Of a stretch of 64,000 nt of DNA, positions 21,095-32,245 are shown piece after piece; within the stretch, counting starts at the first letter, position 1, and every line of letters begins with the position of its first letter. The DNA comes from Serripes groenlandicus (taxonomy: Eukaryota > Mollusca > Bivalvia > Cardiida > Cardiidae). The stretch covers positions 25,725,800 through 25,789,799 of the forward strand of contig JASEVX010000012.1 of assembly GCA_031761405.1 (NCBI GenBank). The letters are read 5' to 3'. Below the pieces are notes generated by a model that saw only the letters and a list, made by a program, of their open reading frames with translations, ran no database searches and had not been told where the DNA came from. A program made the position numbers and the translations under genes.

Positions 21095-21275
21095 TAGATA
21101 AGAGGTTTTCCCCACAATATTTCTCTTATTACTCAACAAAATCCTATGTTGTGGGTATTCAAAAGAATCGTCTCACTGAGACGATTCTTTTGAGTACCAA
21201 CAACATAGGGTTTGTATGACAAATAAGGATTTTGGAACATGAAAAATGTCCCTTATCTAGAGCTCTGAATTCCGT
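21095..21275. repeat. Foldback repeat F (AGAATCGTCTCA palindrome)
   Basis: Perfect core AGAATCGTCTCA-C-TGAGACGATTCT with outer arms CCTATGTTGTGGG and CAACATAGG, then AAATAAGGA and CTTATCTAGAGCTCTGA. Related copies at 29835-30690, 43000-43128, 45085-45288 and 47620-47731. 21276-21635 is unrecognised. Confidence 0.7.
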
Positions 21276-21635
21276 CATTTGAAATTCCCCTACGTAATGT
21301 AAACAACTTCTAACACCTTCCCAGAAGATGATTTGTAATAGAAAAACACCATTGAAAATAGTGTAACGGGAACGGCAACTTTATAAATACAGGAGTTGGA
21401 ACTTAAAGCTGTCCCAATTATAGAAACATGACTTGAGCACTATAATACATGTATTCTCTGTTCTTATCCCTCATAATCAATGATTCTAATTCCTTTAAAT
21501 TATATACAGGGTTTTCCCTCAGCTTTGAAACTTAATGGGGTCATTGCATGTGACCCACTTGTCGTCATCAAAGTTGGCGGGACATTTTATACATTTTGCC
21601 AAAATGTTATCAAAAGACGACTCGGCTACCAAAGC

Positions 21636-21863
21636 ATCATTACGCTTTCCCGCATAATGAATCTGCAGCAAACGATTTTAAAAACATCGGGAGATAAATA
21701 TATGGGAAATCTCTGTTATAAATGAAAGTATAATTATCAAACCGAGTTGAAAATATTTTGCCGAAAGAAGGATATTGCTTAATTCTTTGCCACATTATGT
21801 TTGCAAAAGTTGGCTACTGCAGATGCATCATAATGTGTCTATAATAAGTGGGAAAGGGTTAAG
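21636..21863 (+). mobile_element. TTAA MITE, older subfamily
   Basis: CGCTTTCCCGCATAATGAATC left end, GTGGGAAAGGGTTAA right end, short eroded hairpin. The poly-C run at 21870-21884 follows directly. Confidence 0.5.
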
Positions 21864-21884
21864 TTTTAACCCCCCCCCCCCCCC

Positions 21885-22156
21885 TTTCCCACATAAAAAC
21901 TAGAAATATCACTGAAGATGATAATTAAATACAATGTACCCCCTAAACAGCACCTTGACCTACACCATAACTTAATAAGTAAAAGGGCCATTACTCTGTA
22001 AAATAACATGCAATTGTAACCCCTTTAGGATATGCACATCACCTCTTGGTATAGAAGCTTCATGTTAAATTTGATTGAATTCCAACCGACAGACAGACAG
22101 ACAGACAGCCTGACACAGTGACTCCTATATACCCCCTTTTCTTCGAAGGGGGTATA
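21885..22156 (+). repeat. Interspersed repeat D
   Basis: CTAGAAATATCACTGAAGATG to ACAGACAGACAGACAG and the hairpin CCCCCTTTTCTTCGAAGGGG. Confidence 0.65.
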
Positions 22157-23155
22157 AAAATCTGCATCAGACAACTTCGAGACTTCGAAGACATATTGGT
22201 GAAAACTTGAGAAATATTCATGAATAAGGGTTTACCTGTTAAATAAAGATGAAAATATTGTGGCAAAAGGAAAAATTGCTCGTTTTGAGCAATTTCTCCG
22301 TTTGCCACAATGTTTTCAAAACTTGACTGCTGCAGATGCATCATACTGCATCTATAATAAGTAGGTAAGGGTTAATTAATGTTGACATCCCAGACATAAA
22401 GATCATGTATATATATATGTCAAAGCTTTTGATGGCCAGAGGCTGTCTGATCATTAGGTAAATCATATCTCGTTAACCCTTTCCCTCAATGTAGACACCT
22501 CTGCAGCAAACAACAAGTGAAAACATTGTGGCAAAAATGGAAATTGCTCATATTTATAGAAACAAACAATTTCTCCTTTTGCCCAAATGTTTTCGAATTC
22601 TATTCCATAATTAAACTTACTTATCCCTATAAAGATTTTCCATAATTTTGACCTAGATGTTTTTTCAAAGTTGTAGACTCGACCAGCTACTGATTTGTTG
22701 TATGTGGGAAAGGGTTAATCCTCTCCCACATAAAACAAATCTTCTGCAAACATAAACTTTGAAATCATCTGGGTCAAAATATGGAAATAAATCTCTATAA
22801 ATTACAAGTATAATATTAACTGAATAGAATTGAAACATGATTGTGGCAAAACTGAAAAACAGAAATTTATCATTAATTATAATAAGCTCTAAGCTGTGCA
22901 AGTGGATGAAAATTAATGGATTTACAATTGGAAAAGATTTAAAACCCTTTCTCATATATATACAGATGCTTTCTAACTTGACAAAAAGAGAAAGTACTCC
23001 AAATGATTGAGCAATCTCTTCATTTGCAACAATGTTTGCATCCCAAACTCAATAATCGTTCAAGCTTTCATACAGATCTAAAACTTTTTATTATTTTTGC
23101 CTAGATGTGTTCAAAATTGCCTGTTGTAGATTTGTTTTACCTGGAAAAGGGTTAA
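22157..23155. repeat. Cluster of old TTAA MITE copies
   Basis: At least four decayed copies end to end (about 22157-22374, 22473-22719, 22720-22945, 22946-23155), recognised by CCCTTTCC ends, CTGCAGCA motifs and GAGCAATTTCTCC half-stems. Confidence 0.55.
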
Positions 23156-23307
23156 AGTTGTCTGCTAATCAATGAATTGAAGGAGTAACTATATATAAAG
23201 TTATGAATGTTAAAAACAAATATATCACCTGCAAGATAAGATAACTGTAAAATACATGTACAACCAATTTATTAACACAATTTATCTATTTTTCGGATTT
23301 TGTTTTT

Positions 23308-23537
23308 TTAACCCTTTCCCTCATATAGACGCTTTCTGACGCCTCTGCAGCAGACGGCTATTTGAAAACATAGTGACAAAAGAAGAAATTGCACAAAACG
23401 TGCAATTTCTCCTTTTGACACAATGTTTTCCCCTTTAAGTCATAGGTTATCCATTCAATTATAGAGATTTTCTATGTTTTAACAAAATATGTTTAAAGTT
23501 GTCTTCTGTAGAATTGTCCTATGACGGAAAGGGTTAA
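23308..23537 (+). mobile_element. TTAA MITE, young copy
   Basis: TTAA ends, CAC/GTG hairpin. Confidence 0.84.
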
Positions 23538-23544
23538 TTTGGGT

Positions 23545-23770
23545 TAAAATTACGCCGTTTTCAAGATTATTTCTGTTATATCACTACAAATCTTCACTTA
23601 TTCATGATCCCTGGGTAAACAAACCAGTACTAGCCTAGGAAATGTCCCTTGCCCATTAGGGTACTCCACCATGACTGCCTTGCCACTACTGGGGATCGAA
23701 CCCTGGATGCCCGGTCCCAAATCCATGACACTATAACCAATCTAACAGGGCGGATTCCTTGATCTTATCT
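23545..23770 (-). mobile_element. SINE type C with common tail
   Basis: Minus strand. Body CCCTGGGTAAACAAACCAGT identical to the copy at 20103-20334, but the tail is the common ACGCCGTTTTCAAGATTATT form. Confidence 0.72.
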
Positions 23771-23861
23771 GAGTGAGTATTAAGAGTTGTAAACAAATGA
23801 CTATATGACTTTCGCAGAATCTGAAGTAGATGACTTGTTATAACATTGTTGAAAAACAATG

Positions 23862-24155
23862 ATTGATTAATTGGGGTTTAACGCCGTTTTCAACAATTTT
23901 TCAGTCATATCACGGCGACCAGTTCGCCTACTCATGCGTTTCCTGGTTTTCTCACACCAGTACACCACACAACATACTTCCAAGCAACTGGCTACTTTTC
24001 CACATAGACTGTTAAACAGCCCATTGGTGAAAGATGAACGACGCAGGTCACAGTGACTTTCGTCAAACGTCGGAAATATGGTGGCCAAGCTGGGATTCAA
24101 ACTCACAACCCCTGAATTGACAGCCCGCATCGCTACCGACTGTCAGCTTCCGGGG
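23862..24155 (-). mobile_element. SINE type A, near full length
   Basis: Minus strand. Tail (GATT)n GGGGTTTAACGCCG, tRNA head around 24085-24155 with AGCGATGCGGGCTGTCAATT. Frames on both strands are artefacts. Confidence 0.78.
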
Positions 24156-24232
24156 CTGGGCTGTTGCAAAACAAGCAAAATTTATACTCATTAGAAGCAA
24201 TTTCTCCTTTTGCCACATTATTCTTTGCTCCT

Positions 24233-24475
24233 TTAACCCTTTCCCTCATACGACAATTCTGCAGCAGACGACTTTGAACGTATTTTATCAAAACATAGAA
24301 AATCTCCATAATTGAATGAATAAGCTATGACAAAAAGTGGAAAACATTGTGGCAAAAGGAGAAGTTGCACGTTTTGTGCAATTTCTTTTGTTGTCACAAT
24401 ATTTTCAAAAAGCTGTCTGCTGCAGAGGCGTCAGAAAGCGTCTATATGAGGGAACTTAGGGTTAAAGTTTTGCCT
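24233..24475 (-). mobile_element. TTAA MITE, young copy (reverse)
   Basis: TTAA ends, CAC/GTG hairpin, small insertion near the right end (GGGAACTTAGGGTTAA). Confidence 0.8.
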
Positions 24476-24526
24476 TGAACGTTTCAAAGTCATATCTGTT
24501 GCAGATCTGTTGTATGTGGGAAAAAG

Positions 24527-24766
24527 TTAACCCTTTCCCTCATATAGACACTTTCTGACGCCTCTGCAGCAGAAGGCTTTTTGAAAGCATATATATATAG
24601 TAACAAAAGAAGAAATTGCTCAAAACGAGTAATTTCTCCTTTTGCCACAATGTTTTCCGCTTTTAGTCATTATAGGTAATCCATTAAATTATAGAGATTT
24701 TCTATTTTTCGACAAAATATGTTCAAAGTCGTCCGCTGCAGATAGTCGTATGAGGGAAAGGGTTAA
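24527..24766 (+). mobile_element. TTAA MITE, young copy, in an older MITE's end
   Basis: Inserted exactly in the terminal TTAA of an old copy whose right end (GTATGTGGGAAAAAG) precedes it. CTC/GAG hairpin with one mismatch. Confidence 0.8.
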
Positions 24767-24930
24767 ATGACCCATGTAGATTGGCCCTGATCAGAACTGT
24801 GTGCCAGAAGCATAATCTGGACCTGTGGTTATCAGTAATAATTACGTAATACAGCTTTGACGATTACCCTGCCTGTTGATTTGGTCACCGATATCATATT
24901 TATCCTCAAATAGCTCTAGATAATAAAACC

Positions 24931-25680
24931 CTTTCCTACATGTATGTAAGAAATTTGCAGCAGACGACATTGAAAACAATAATTTTTGAAAAGAGATATA
25001 TATAGGATCCATCATGAGTTTTCTTTGGAGATCAAGATTTCTTAAATGAGTCTAGAAAAAGACGGTTATTAACCGAGCCTCTTGGCGAGGTTAATAACTC
25101 TCTTTTTCGAGACGAATTTAAGAAATCTTCTCCAAAGAAAAACGAGTGATGGATTCTTTTTATCACCTAAACAGTGTGTTTTAATGAAAAATATTGACAA
25201 CATCAAAACAAAGACCGAATAACCTATTCTTCATGAGAACTTGTGATTCACCGCATAAAAAAGTAGTCCTCATCATTTTTGAATAAGAAGAAAAAAAACA
25301 ACAATGTTTTAAACAATTAAGACTCGTTATTTATTCAAAATAACGTATTATTGCATTTTTCAATGTGTAAAATTTAACAACTTAACAATAAACATAATAA
25401 AGATATTTAAGGTCAAAATGACGTCATCAGTAGTCGCGTGTATGACGTGTTTTTGTTATCACACATGTTGGATATCGTTGTTCCGTGATTTGTTCTCAAC
25501 TTGAAAATAAGGGTATTTATGTGATAATTATAAATGAAAGTTTTGTTATCAAATAGAGTAGAAAATATTGTGGCAAATAGTAGAAATTGCTCCTTTGAAT
25601 GCCACAATGTTTTCAAAAATTATCTTCGTCTGAAAATGCAGATCTGAAAGTGAGAAAGGGTTTACATTCCTGTGTTTTAT
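24931..25680. repeat. Old MITE pieces with a nested foldback
   Basis: MITE left end CCCTTTCCTACATG near 24930 and right end GAGAAAGGGTTT near 25665. The middle includes the foldback at 25009-25157 and unrecognised AT-rich DNA. Confidence 0.45.
25009..25157. mobile_element. Foldback element (GGATCCATCA ends)
   Basis: Arms GATCCATCATGAGTTTTCTT and its imperfect complement, with inner GGTTATTAACC and GAGGTTAATAACTC around CCTCTTGGC. Almost the whole length can fold into one hairpin. Confidence 0.6.
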
Positions 25681-26010
25681 TATTATACCTTTAGTACTAC
25701 ATTATGTAACACAATTTTAATATATATATATATATATATTATATATAACATTCTGAGTCACAAAGAAATTAAAAACATTTCATAATATTAAATGGCATGA
25801 ACTCAACTTTCGTCAGCTTTAAAAACATTGCAATAAAATATCATCGGACAAATCTGTAATGAATGAAAGTTACAACTTGAAACATTGTTGACAGACTAAG
25901 GAGAAATTGCTCATTTTGAGAATGTTTTCAAATTGTTGTCTCAGGATATGATGTCTGCTTGACTGGTGTATGAAGTCATCATGCAGTATCAGATACAGGG
26001 ATTTAAATGA
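25681..26010. other. TA microsatellite and MITE scraps
   Basis: (TA)n near 25720-25748, then fragments such as GAGAAATTGCTCATTTTGAG. No gene. Confidence 0.5.
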
Positions 26011-26430
26011 TTAAACCTTTCCCACAAACAACAAGTCTGCAGCGGAGGACTCTAAAATTATCAAGTCAAAAATATGGAAAATATCTTTAACCCTTTCCCT
26101 CATATAAGACGCTTTCTGACGCCTCTGCAGCAGACGGCTTTTTGAAAACATAGTGACAAAAGAAGAAATTGCACAGAACGTGCAATTTCTCCTTTTTCCA
26201 CAATGTTTTCCACTTTTTGTCATAGGTTTTCTGTTTTGACAAAATTCGTTCAAAGTCGTCTGCTGCAGAATTGCCGTATGAGGGAAAGGGTTAAGTTATA
26301 ACATATTTATTTATTGGATAAAGTTGAAAACATTGTGGCAAATGTTGAAATTGCTCCTACTGAACAATTTCTCCATTTTCCTCTATGTTTTTGAAATGCA
26401 TATATATATAAGTAGATCTGCAAGTGGAAA
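26011..26430 (+). repeat. Old MITE split by a young MITE
   Basis: Old copy (CCTTTCCCACAAACAAC... and ...GTTGAAAACATTGTGGCAAATG, GTGGAAAAGGGTTTT) is interrupted at TTTAA by the element at 26087-26294. Confidence 0.65.
26087..26294 (+). mobile_element. TTAA MITE, young copy (nested, short)
   Basis: TTAA ends, hairpin TTGCACAGAACGTGCAA, deletion of the TATCCATTCAATTATAGAG segment. Confidence 0.82.
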
Positions 26431-26559
26431 AGGGTTTTAATTAATTATGCAACTTACAAAGTAATTAACCTACTAAGAAATCTTTTAAAATTTCGTAAGT
26501 TTGACTCATGCATAGTGTAAAGATGATGTTGTATGTAAATGAGTACAACTTCATTCTTT

Positions 26560-27132
26560 AATTAACCCTTTCCCACATGCAACAATTCTGCAGCAGATCG
26601 ACACCTATGAAAACATCTAAACAAAAATGTGAAAACCTGTATGAAAGAAAGCATATATATGATAGTATTACTGAATAGTGTTGAAAACTTTGTGGAAAAA
26701 GTAGAAATTGCTCATACGTTAAACCCTTTCCAATAAACAGGCACTTTCTGATGACTCGATCTGCAGCAGACATGTAGCTATTGAAAACACTATGGCAATT
26801 TTATTATGAGCAATTTCTTATTCTGCCCAAATGTTTTCAACCATAATTCATTAATTCCAATTTCGTTTATAGGTACATGTATACATATAATCCATGTTTT
26901 TGTCGAGATGTCCAAGTCACCTGCTGCAGATTTTTTGTAGGTTAGATAGGGTTAACCCTTTCACTTTGAAAATGTCTACTAAAAATATGGTAAATTTATA
27001 AATATAATTGTAAACGTTGTGGCCAAAGAAGGAGTTGCTTGTTTTAAGCAATTTCGCCTAACAAGCAATGTTTTTAACTAGTTGTCTGCTGCAGAAGCGT
27101 CAGAAAGCGTCTATATGTAGGAAAGGGATAAG
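26560..27132. repeat. Overlapping old TTAA MITE copies
   Basis: Three decayed copies (about 26560-26740, 26720-26955, 26952-27132), with CCCTTTCC ends and CTGCAGCAGA motifs. Confidence 0.5.
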
Positions 27133-27251
27133 TATCATATCAGGAGAACGGATATATATATCTACAGTAACTGTCATCTTTCTGCATGATGATCTCATTT
27201 CCTTTTGTAACTAATAATAGATTTTGTCAAAAAAATATCGTTTTTTCAATC

Positions 27252-27481
27252 TTAACCCTTTCCCTCATATAGACGCTTTCTGACGCCTCTGCAGCAGACG
27301 GCTTTTTGAAAACATAGTGACAAAAGAAGAAATTTCACAAAACGAGCAATTTCTCCTTTTGCCACAATGTTTTCCACTTTTAGTCATAGGTTATCCATTC
27401 AATTATAGAGATTTTCTATTTTTTGACAAAATGTGTTCAAAGTCGACAGGTGCATATTTGTCGTATGAGGAAAAGGGTTAA
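27252..27481 (+). mobile_element. TTAA MITE, young copy with unpaired hairpin change
   Basis: TTAA ends. Stem reads TTTCACAAAACGAGCAA, a mixed CAC/GAG state that does not pair. Confidence 0.82.
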
Positions 27482-27734
27482 TACCCCATCCCTCTAATCC
27501 ATCCAATCATTTCAGTTCTACATAGCACAATGTGCCTTTGTGGTAAATAAGTTTCAACCCTTTTCCCATAATTTGCATGCACATTTCAACACACAACTGA
27601 AGAAGACAACTTTTGAGAACATTGGGACAAATGGAGAGGGTTAATCCAGTACCTGCTGGGTTTACAGGTTTCTAAACTTAAGTCCAGCTGTCCAAAAGAC
27701 ACAAAACAATTTGAAGTGGGACATTAAAGTGTTT

Positions 27735-27945
27735 ATAAATAACCCTTTCCCACATATGGACGCTTTCTGACACCTCTGCAGCGGACAACTTTTGAAAACA
27801 TTGTGGAAAAGGATTTCTTGTTTGCCAGTCTGTGACAAAAGGTGAAATTGCTCATCATGAGCAATATTTTTCCTTTTTTCAACAATGTTTTCAAAAGTTG
27901 CCTGCTGTACAATCGTCAATTGTATGTGATGTATGTTGGAAAGGT
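27735..27945 (+). mobile_element. TTAA MITE, older subfamily
   Basis: CCCTTTCCCACATATGGACG left end, TTGGAAAGG right end, stem ATTGCTCATCATGAGCAAT. Confidence 0.55.
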
Positions 27946-27968
27946 GTATTGAATTTTATTCGATAAGA

Positions 27969-28204
27969 CTTGACCGTTTTCCTCATAATAGACACTTTCC
28001 GACGCCTCTGCAGCAGATGGCTTTTTGAAAACACTAGTGACAAAAGAAGAAATTCCCCTAAATGAGCAAGTTCTCATTTTGCCACAATGTCTTCCACTTT
28101 TAGTCATAGGTATAAATCCATTCAATTTAAGAGATTTTCTATTTTTTGACAAAATATGTTCAAAGTTGTCTGCTGCAGAAATGTCGTATGAGGGAAAGAG
28201 TTAA
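27969..28204 (+). mobile_element. TTAA MITE, diverged copy
   Basis: TGACCGTTTTCCTCATAATAG left, TATGAGGGAAAGAGTTAA right, hairpin destroyed (ATTCCCCTAAATGAGCAAG). Confidence 0.7.
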
Positions 28205-28315
28205 GTGTTCTTTCATTCATAAAGAGGTACAATAATTTTGACTGAATGAGCACACACACTTTCAAAGTCATCTGGGACTGTAGATTTGTTGCATACATGT
28301 GGGAAAAGATTATAA

Positions 28316-28546
28316 TTAACCCTTTCCTCATATAGATGCTTTCTGACGCCTCTGCAGCAGACGGCTATTTGAAAACATAGTGACAAAAGAAGAAATTGCA
28401 CAAAACGTGCAATTTCTCCTTTTTCCACAATGATTTCCACTTTTAGTGATGGTTTTTATCCATTCAATTGTAGAGATTTTCTACTTTTTGACAAAATATG
28501 TTCAAAGTCGTCTGCTGCAAAATTGTCGTATGAGGGAAAGGGTTAA
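28316..28546 (+). mobile_element. TTAA MITE, young copy
   Basis: TTAA ends, CAC/GTG hairpin. Confidence 0.84.
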
Positions 28547-28579
28547 GCCAGGTATTCCAACACTGCAAAGAACACCTAT

Positions 28580-29105
28580 TTTGTCTGTAAAATAAAATTC
28601 ATGTAACCCCTCTATGCATACAATTAACAACTTTGAAAAACATTTAGACAGAAAGTATAAACATTGAATTAAAAAAGAGTTTCAAAACCATTTTGGCAAA
28701 TGGATATAAATTGTTAATTATGAGCAATTTCTCATTTTGTCACAATGTTTTAAAAGATGTCTGCTGCAGATATATGTCAAAATGTGTTGACAAGTGGGAT
28801 AGGGGTTAAGCCAGGTGTTCCAACAATCTGCCGGGCATAGGATACCCATTTTTTGTGTAACATAAATTCATTTACCAGTATTCCTTTTCCCTCACAGCAT
28901 ATGACAATTTCGGAAAGATTCAGGCAAACCTTTTTTGAACATCTCTATTTATATAAATGAAAGATTATTAAGAGTTAAAAACATTGTGGCAAATTGATAA
29001 ATTGTTCATTTATATGAGCAATTTCTCATTTTAACACAATGATTTCAAAGATGTCTGCTGCAGATATATATGTCAAAATGCCACTTCCAGTGGGAAAGGG
29101 TTAAA
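28580..29105. repeat. Two old TTAA MITE copies
   Basis: 28580-28810 and 28873-29105. Each has a GAGCAATTTCTCATTTTG half-stem and ends GTGGGA(AA/TA)GGGGTTAA or GTGGGAAAGGGTTAA. Both are followed or preceded by AAGCCAGGTRTTCCAAC-type flanks. Confidence 0.5.
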
Positions 29106-29177
29106 TAGGAGAGACCCCAGATTTCAAATGCTTAGTAAGTAGCAATGCATACCAAATATGTTACTGTGGAACCCGGA

Positions 29178-29390
29178 TCAACCCTTTCCCTCATATAGAC
29201 ACTTTCTGATGCCTCTGAAAACATAGTGACAAAAGAAGAAATTGCTCAAAACGAGCAATTTCTCATTTTGCCACAATGTTTTCCACTTTTAGTCATAGGT
29301 TATCCATTCAATTATAGAGATTTTCTATTTTTTGACAAAATATGTTTAAAGTCCTCCTCAGCAGAATTGTCGTATGATGGAAAGGGTTTA
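29178..29390 (+). mobile_element. TTAA MITE, young copy, left arm deletion
   Basis: CAACCCTTTCCCTCATATAG left, GATGGAAAGGGTTTA right. CTGCAGCAGACGGC of the left arm is deleted. CTC/GAG hairpin. Confidence 0.75.
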
Positions 29391-29573
29391 CCCTTTTCCT
29401 GATATACAACTTTTGACACACATAGATGCAGAATAATAGTTCTGAAACCACAAATAGCCAAGAACAAGTTTAATAGGGAATAAGGGCTTGTAGATAATAA
29501 CCCCATCTAAAAGTAAAAGTATCTCCCAATTTACAAGACTTGTTGACAGACAGGTTACCTGTGTTAACCCTTT

Positions 29574-29797
29574 CCCTCATACGACAATTCTGCAGCAGAC
29601 GACTTTGAACATATTTTGTCAAAACATAGAAAATCTCCAAAAATGAATGGATAACCTATGACAAAAAGTGGAAAACATTGTGGCAAAAGGAGAAATTGCA
29701 CGTTTTGTGCAATTTCTTCTTTTGTCACTATGTTTTCAAAAAGCCGTCTGCTGCATAGGCGTCAGAAAGCGTCTATAGATATGAGGGAAAGGGTTAA
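29574..29797 (-). mobile_element. TTAA MITE, young copy (reverse)
   Basis: TTAA ends, CAC/GTG hairpin. Confidence 0.84.
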
Positions 29798-29834
29798 AAT
29801 ATAATAGAACATGTTGGATTTCCCTTCACTCTGA

Positions 29835-30690
29835 CAACCCAGCTGTATGAGAGAGAGTCTCCAGTGGTCCAGATAAGAAGGGGTATACAGCTCTTTTCCC
29901 CACAATATCTCTCTTATTACACAACCAAACGGGTTAACCCTATGATGTGGGTACTCAAAACAGGGACAAATCTAGCTTTATTTTGCTGCCGTTAAACGGC
30001 ACTTTCCCCTCGGGAAAAAGGTACCGAAATTCCCCTATTTCCCCTAAACTTTAAACTTAAAAAAAAAAAAAAAAAAAAAATTTTTTTAAAAAATCTTTTT
30101 TTTTTTTTTAAATTCATTTTTTTTATTCAGAGATAACAACTGTAAACACTATGACACTATAATGCAAACTCACCTTATTAATATCAAGTGTATGAGAATA
30201 TGTAGAGAAGGGAAAGAAGAGTGGAGTGATTATGAACATGATACAATTGTGGACATCTTCATAAATATGAAGACAAAGAGAATTGACTTGTAAATCCACC
30301 ATGTCATCAAGTTCATAGTGTACCCATGTCATTTTTCCTGGTCTATATTTGCATTGGACTGAGTATCAAGACTTGTCAGATCAGAACAAACTGTTCGAAG
30401 TTTTCATGAAGTTGTGAAAATAAAACACTTTAGAATATCTTCAAAATGTTATACTGTCTTTTTATTCTCGAGACAGTCCGTTTATGTATTTTTCCCCTAT
30501 TAGGAAAAAAAATCCCCTTTTTACCAAAAGGGCACTTTCCCCAAAAACCTAGATTAATCCCTGCAAAAGAATCGTCTCTGAGCGAGACGATTATTTTGAG
30601 TACCAACATCATAGGTTTATATGGTCAAATAAGGATAAATATCCTTTTAGAACATGAGAAACGCCCCTTATCTATAGAGCTCTGAGAGAC
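29835..30690. repeat. Foldback repeat F split by a transposon
   Basis: Left part to GGGTACTCAAAA (29960) and right part from CAAAAGAATCGTCTCTGAGC (30564) to CTTATCTATAGAGCTCTGAG form one repeat F copy. The insertion is at 29961-30563. Confidence 0.7.
29961..30563. mobile_element. hAT-like element with CAGGG ends and 5 bp target duplication
   Basis: Ends CAGGGACAAATCTAG and CTAGATTAATCCCTG (15 bp inverted, 3 mismatches), flanked by CAAAA at 29956-29960 and 30564-30568. Inner arms repeat GGCACTTTCCCC in both orientations, with long A and T runs. No transposase frame. Confidence 0.7.
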
Positions 30691-30854
30691 CCTGAGCTTT
30701 TAAAACACATGCATCTATAGATGATAGATTTGTTTATTTGTATGCTGTTTATTTTTAACTTATTTATTTTAGAGCTATATTGCAAACAAGCTTTAAGTCT
30801 ATAAATATTAATCACTCTTGATGTTTGCTTCCTGGAGGCATGACCAGTATGTGC

Positions 30855-30990
30855 AATGTTTTGGTGTTTTGCGCCACTTTCAACATTACTGATTATGCTT
30901 GGTAAGTAACATGGACTACTGGTCCATACAGCCAACACCAAAAACCTGAGAGCCAAGGAAGGATCACTAGAATAACTACCTGGTACATTT
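30855..30990 (-). mobile_element. SINE type B fragment
   Basis: TTTGGTGTTTTGCGCCACTTTC tail and ACTGGTCCATACAGCC body. Head missing. Confidence 0.5.
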
Positions 30991-30991
30991 T

Positions 30992-31548
30992 TAACCCTTT
31001 CCCACAAGTCATAAAGATACATTCTGCCGAATCTGCAGCAGACAACTTTTGATTGATTGATTGGGGTTTAACACCGTTTTTAAAAATTTCTCAGTTATAT
31101 CACGGCGGCCAGTTCACCTACTCATGCATTTCCGGGTTTTCTCACACCAGTACTCAACACGACAATCTTCCCAAGCAACTGGCTGCTTTACCACATAGAC
31201 TTAGCCCATTGGTGGAAGACGAATGACGCATGTAGCATTGACTTTTGTCAATCGTCGGAAAGAAAGTTGGTCGAGCAGGGATTCAAACTCACAACCTCTG
31301 GATTGACAGCCTACGGCGTTACCAACTGTGCTACCGGGGCTCGGCTGTTGTCAGCAGACAACTATTGAAATAATTGTGGCAAAAATGAATCATTGAGCAA
31401 TTTATCCCTTTGCTGAAATGTTTTGAACTCTTTTCAATAATCATCTATTCAGTTAAAGAGATAATCCATAATTTTGTTTGCATTAATGTCTTCGCCAGTC
31501 ATCTGATGCAGATAAAGTTGTACATGTATGTATGTGGGAAAGTGTTTA
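30992..31548. repeat. Old MITE hosting a SINE
   Basis: Old copy from TTAACCCTTTCCCACAAG (30991) to GTATGTGGGAAAGTGTTT, interrupted by the SINE at 31052-31351. Confidence 0.6.
31052..31351 (-). mobile_element. SINE type A, full length with 16 bp target-site duplication
   Basis: Flanks CAGCAGACAACTTTTG (31036-31051) and CAGCAGACAACTATTG (31352-31367). Tail (ATTG)n GGGGTTTAACACCG at the left, tRNA head near 31270-31345 (CCGGTAGCACAGTTGGTAAC read on the minus strand). Confidence 0.85.
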
Positions 31549-31705
31549 AGTCCAAGACATGTAAATGAATATAATGTTACGTAGTTTTTTTGGGTTTCTA
31601 GTGTTTTTTGAAATTCAATCTGAAATGATAAGTTCTCTCATTCTAGTAACCTGAGGTTGATACATCACAGCTGACTTTTTAAAACAATGTTGCCAGGGGA
31701 GCTTT

Positions 31706-31931
31706 TTAACCCTTTCCCTCATACGACAATTCTGCAGCAGACGACTTTGAACTTATTTTGTCAAAACATAGAAAATCTCCATAATTGAATGGATAACCTA
31801 TGACAAAAAGTGGAAAACATTGTGGCAAAAGGAGAAATTGCACATTTTGTGCAATTTCTTCTTTTGTCACTATGTTTTCAAAAAGCCGTCTGCTGTAGAG
31901 GCGTCAGAAAGCGTCTATATGAGGGAAAGGG
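31706..31931 (-). mobile_element. TTAA MITE, young copy (reverse), right TTAA lost
   Basis: TTAACCCTTTCCCTCATACG left. Ends GAGGGAAAGGG fused to a GCAATTTCTC fragment of another copy (to ~32060). Confidence 0.78.
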
Positions 31932-32102
31932 CAATTTCTCTTTTTGCTAAAATGTTTTCATCATTCTCTATTTATCAATTATACTTTCATTTATATAAAT
32001 TGTAGTCATTTCCCATAGTTTTGCCTATATATTATCAGAGTTGTGGACTGCAAATATATCACAGTATATGTTGTAAAGGACTTTAATGCTAAGATCAGCA
32101 GT

Positions 32103-32245
32103 CTGTCAATATGTTTGTTTGTTTGGAGTTTAACGCCGCTTTCAACAGCTTTGGTCATATCACGGCGGTCAGTGCACCTACCCATGTTTTCCTGGCTTTC
32201 CCACACCAGTACTTACACAACATTCTTTCGAAGCCACGTCTGTCA
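32103..32245 (-). mobile_element. SINE type A, 5'-truncated
   Basis: GTTTGTTTGGAGTTTAACGCC tail, CACGGCGGTCAGTGCACC, then stops before the tRNA head. Confidence 0.6.
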
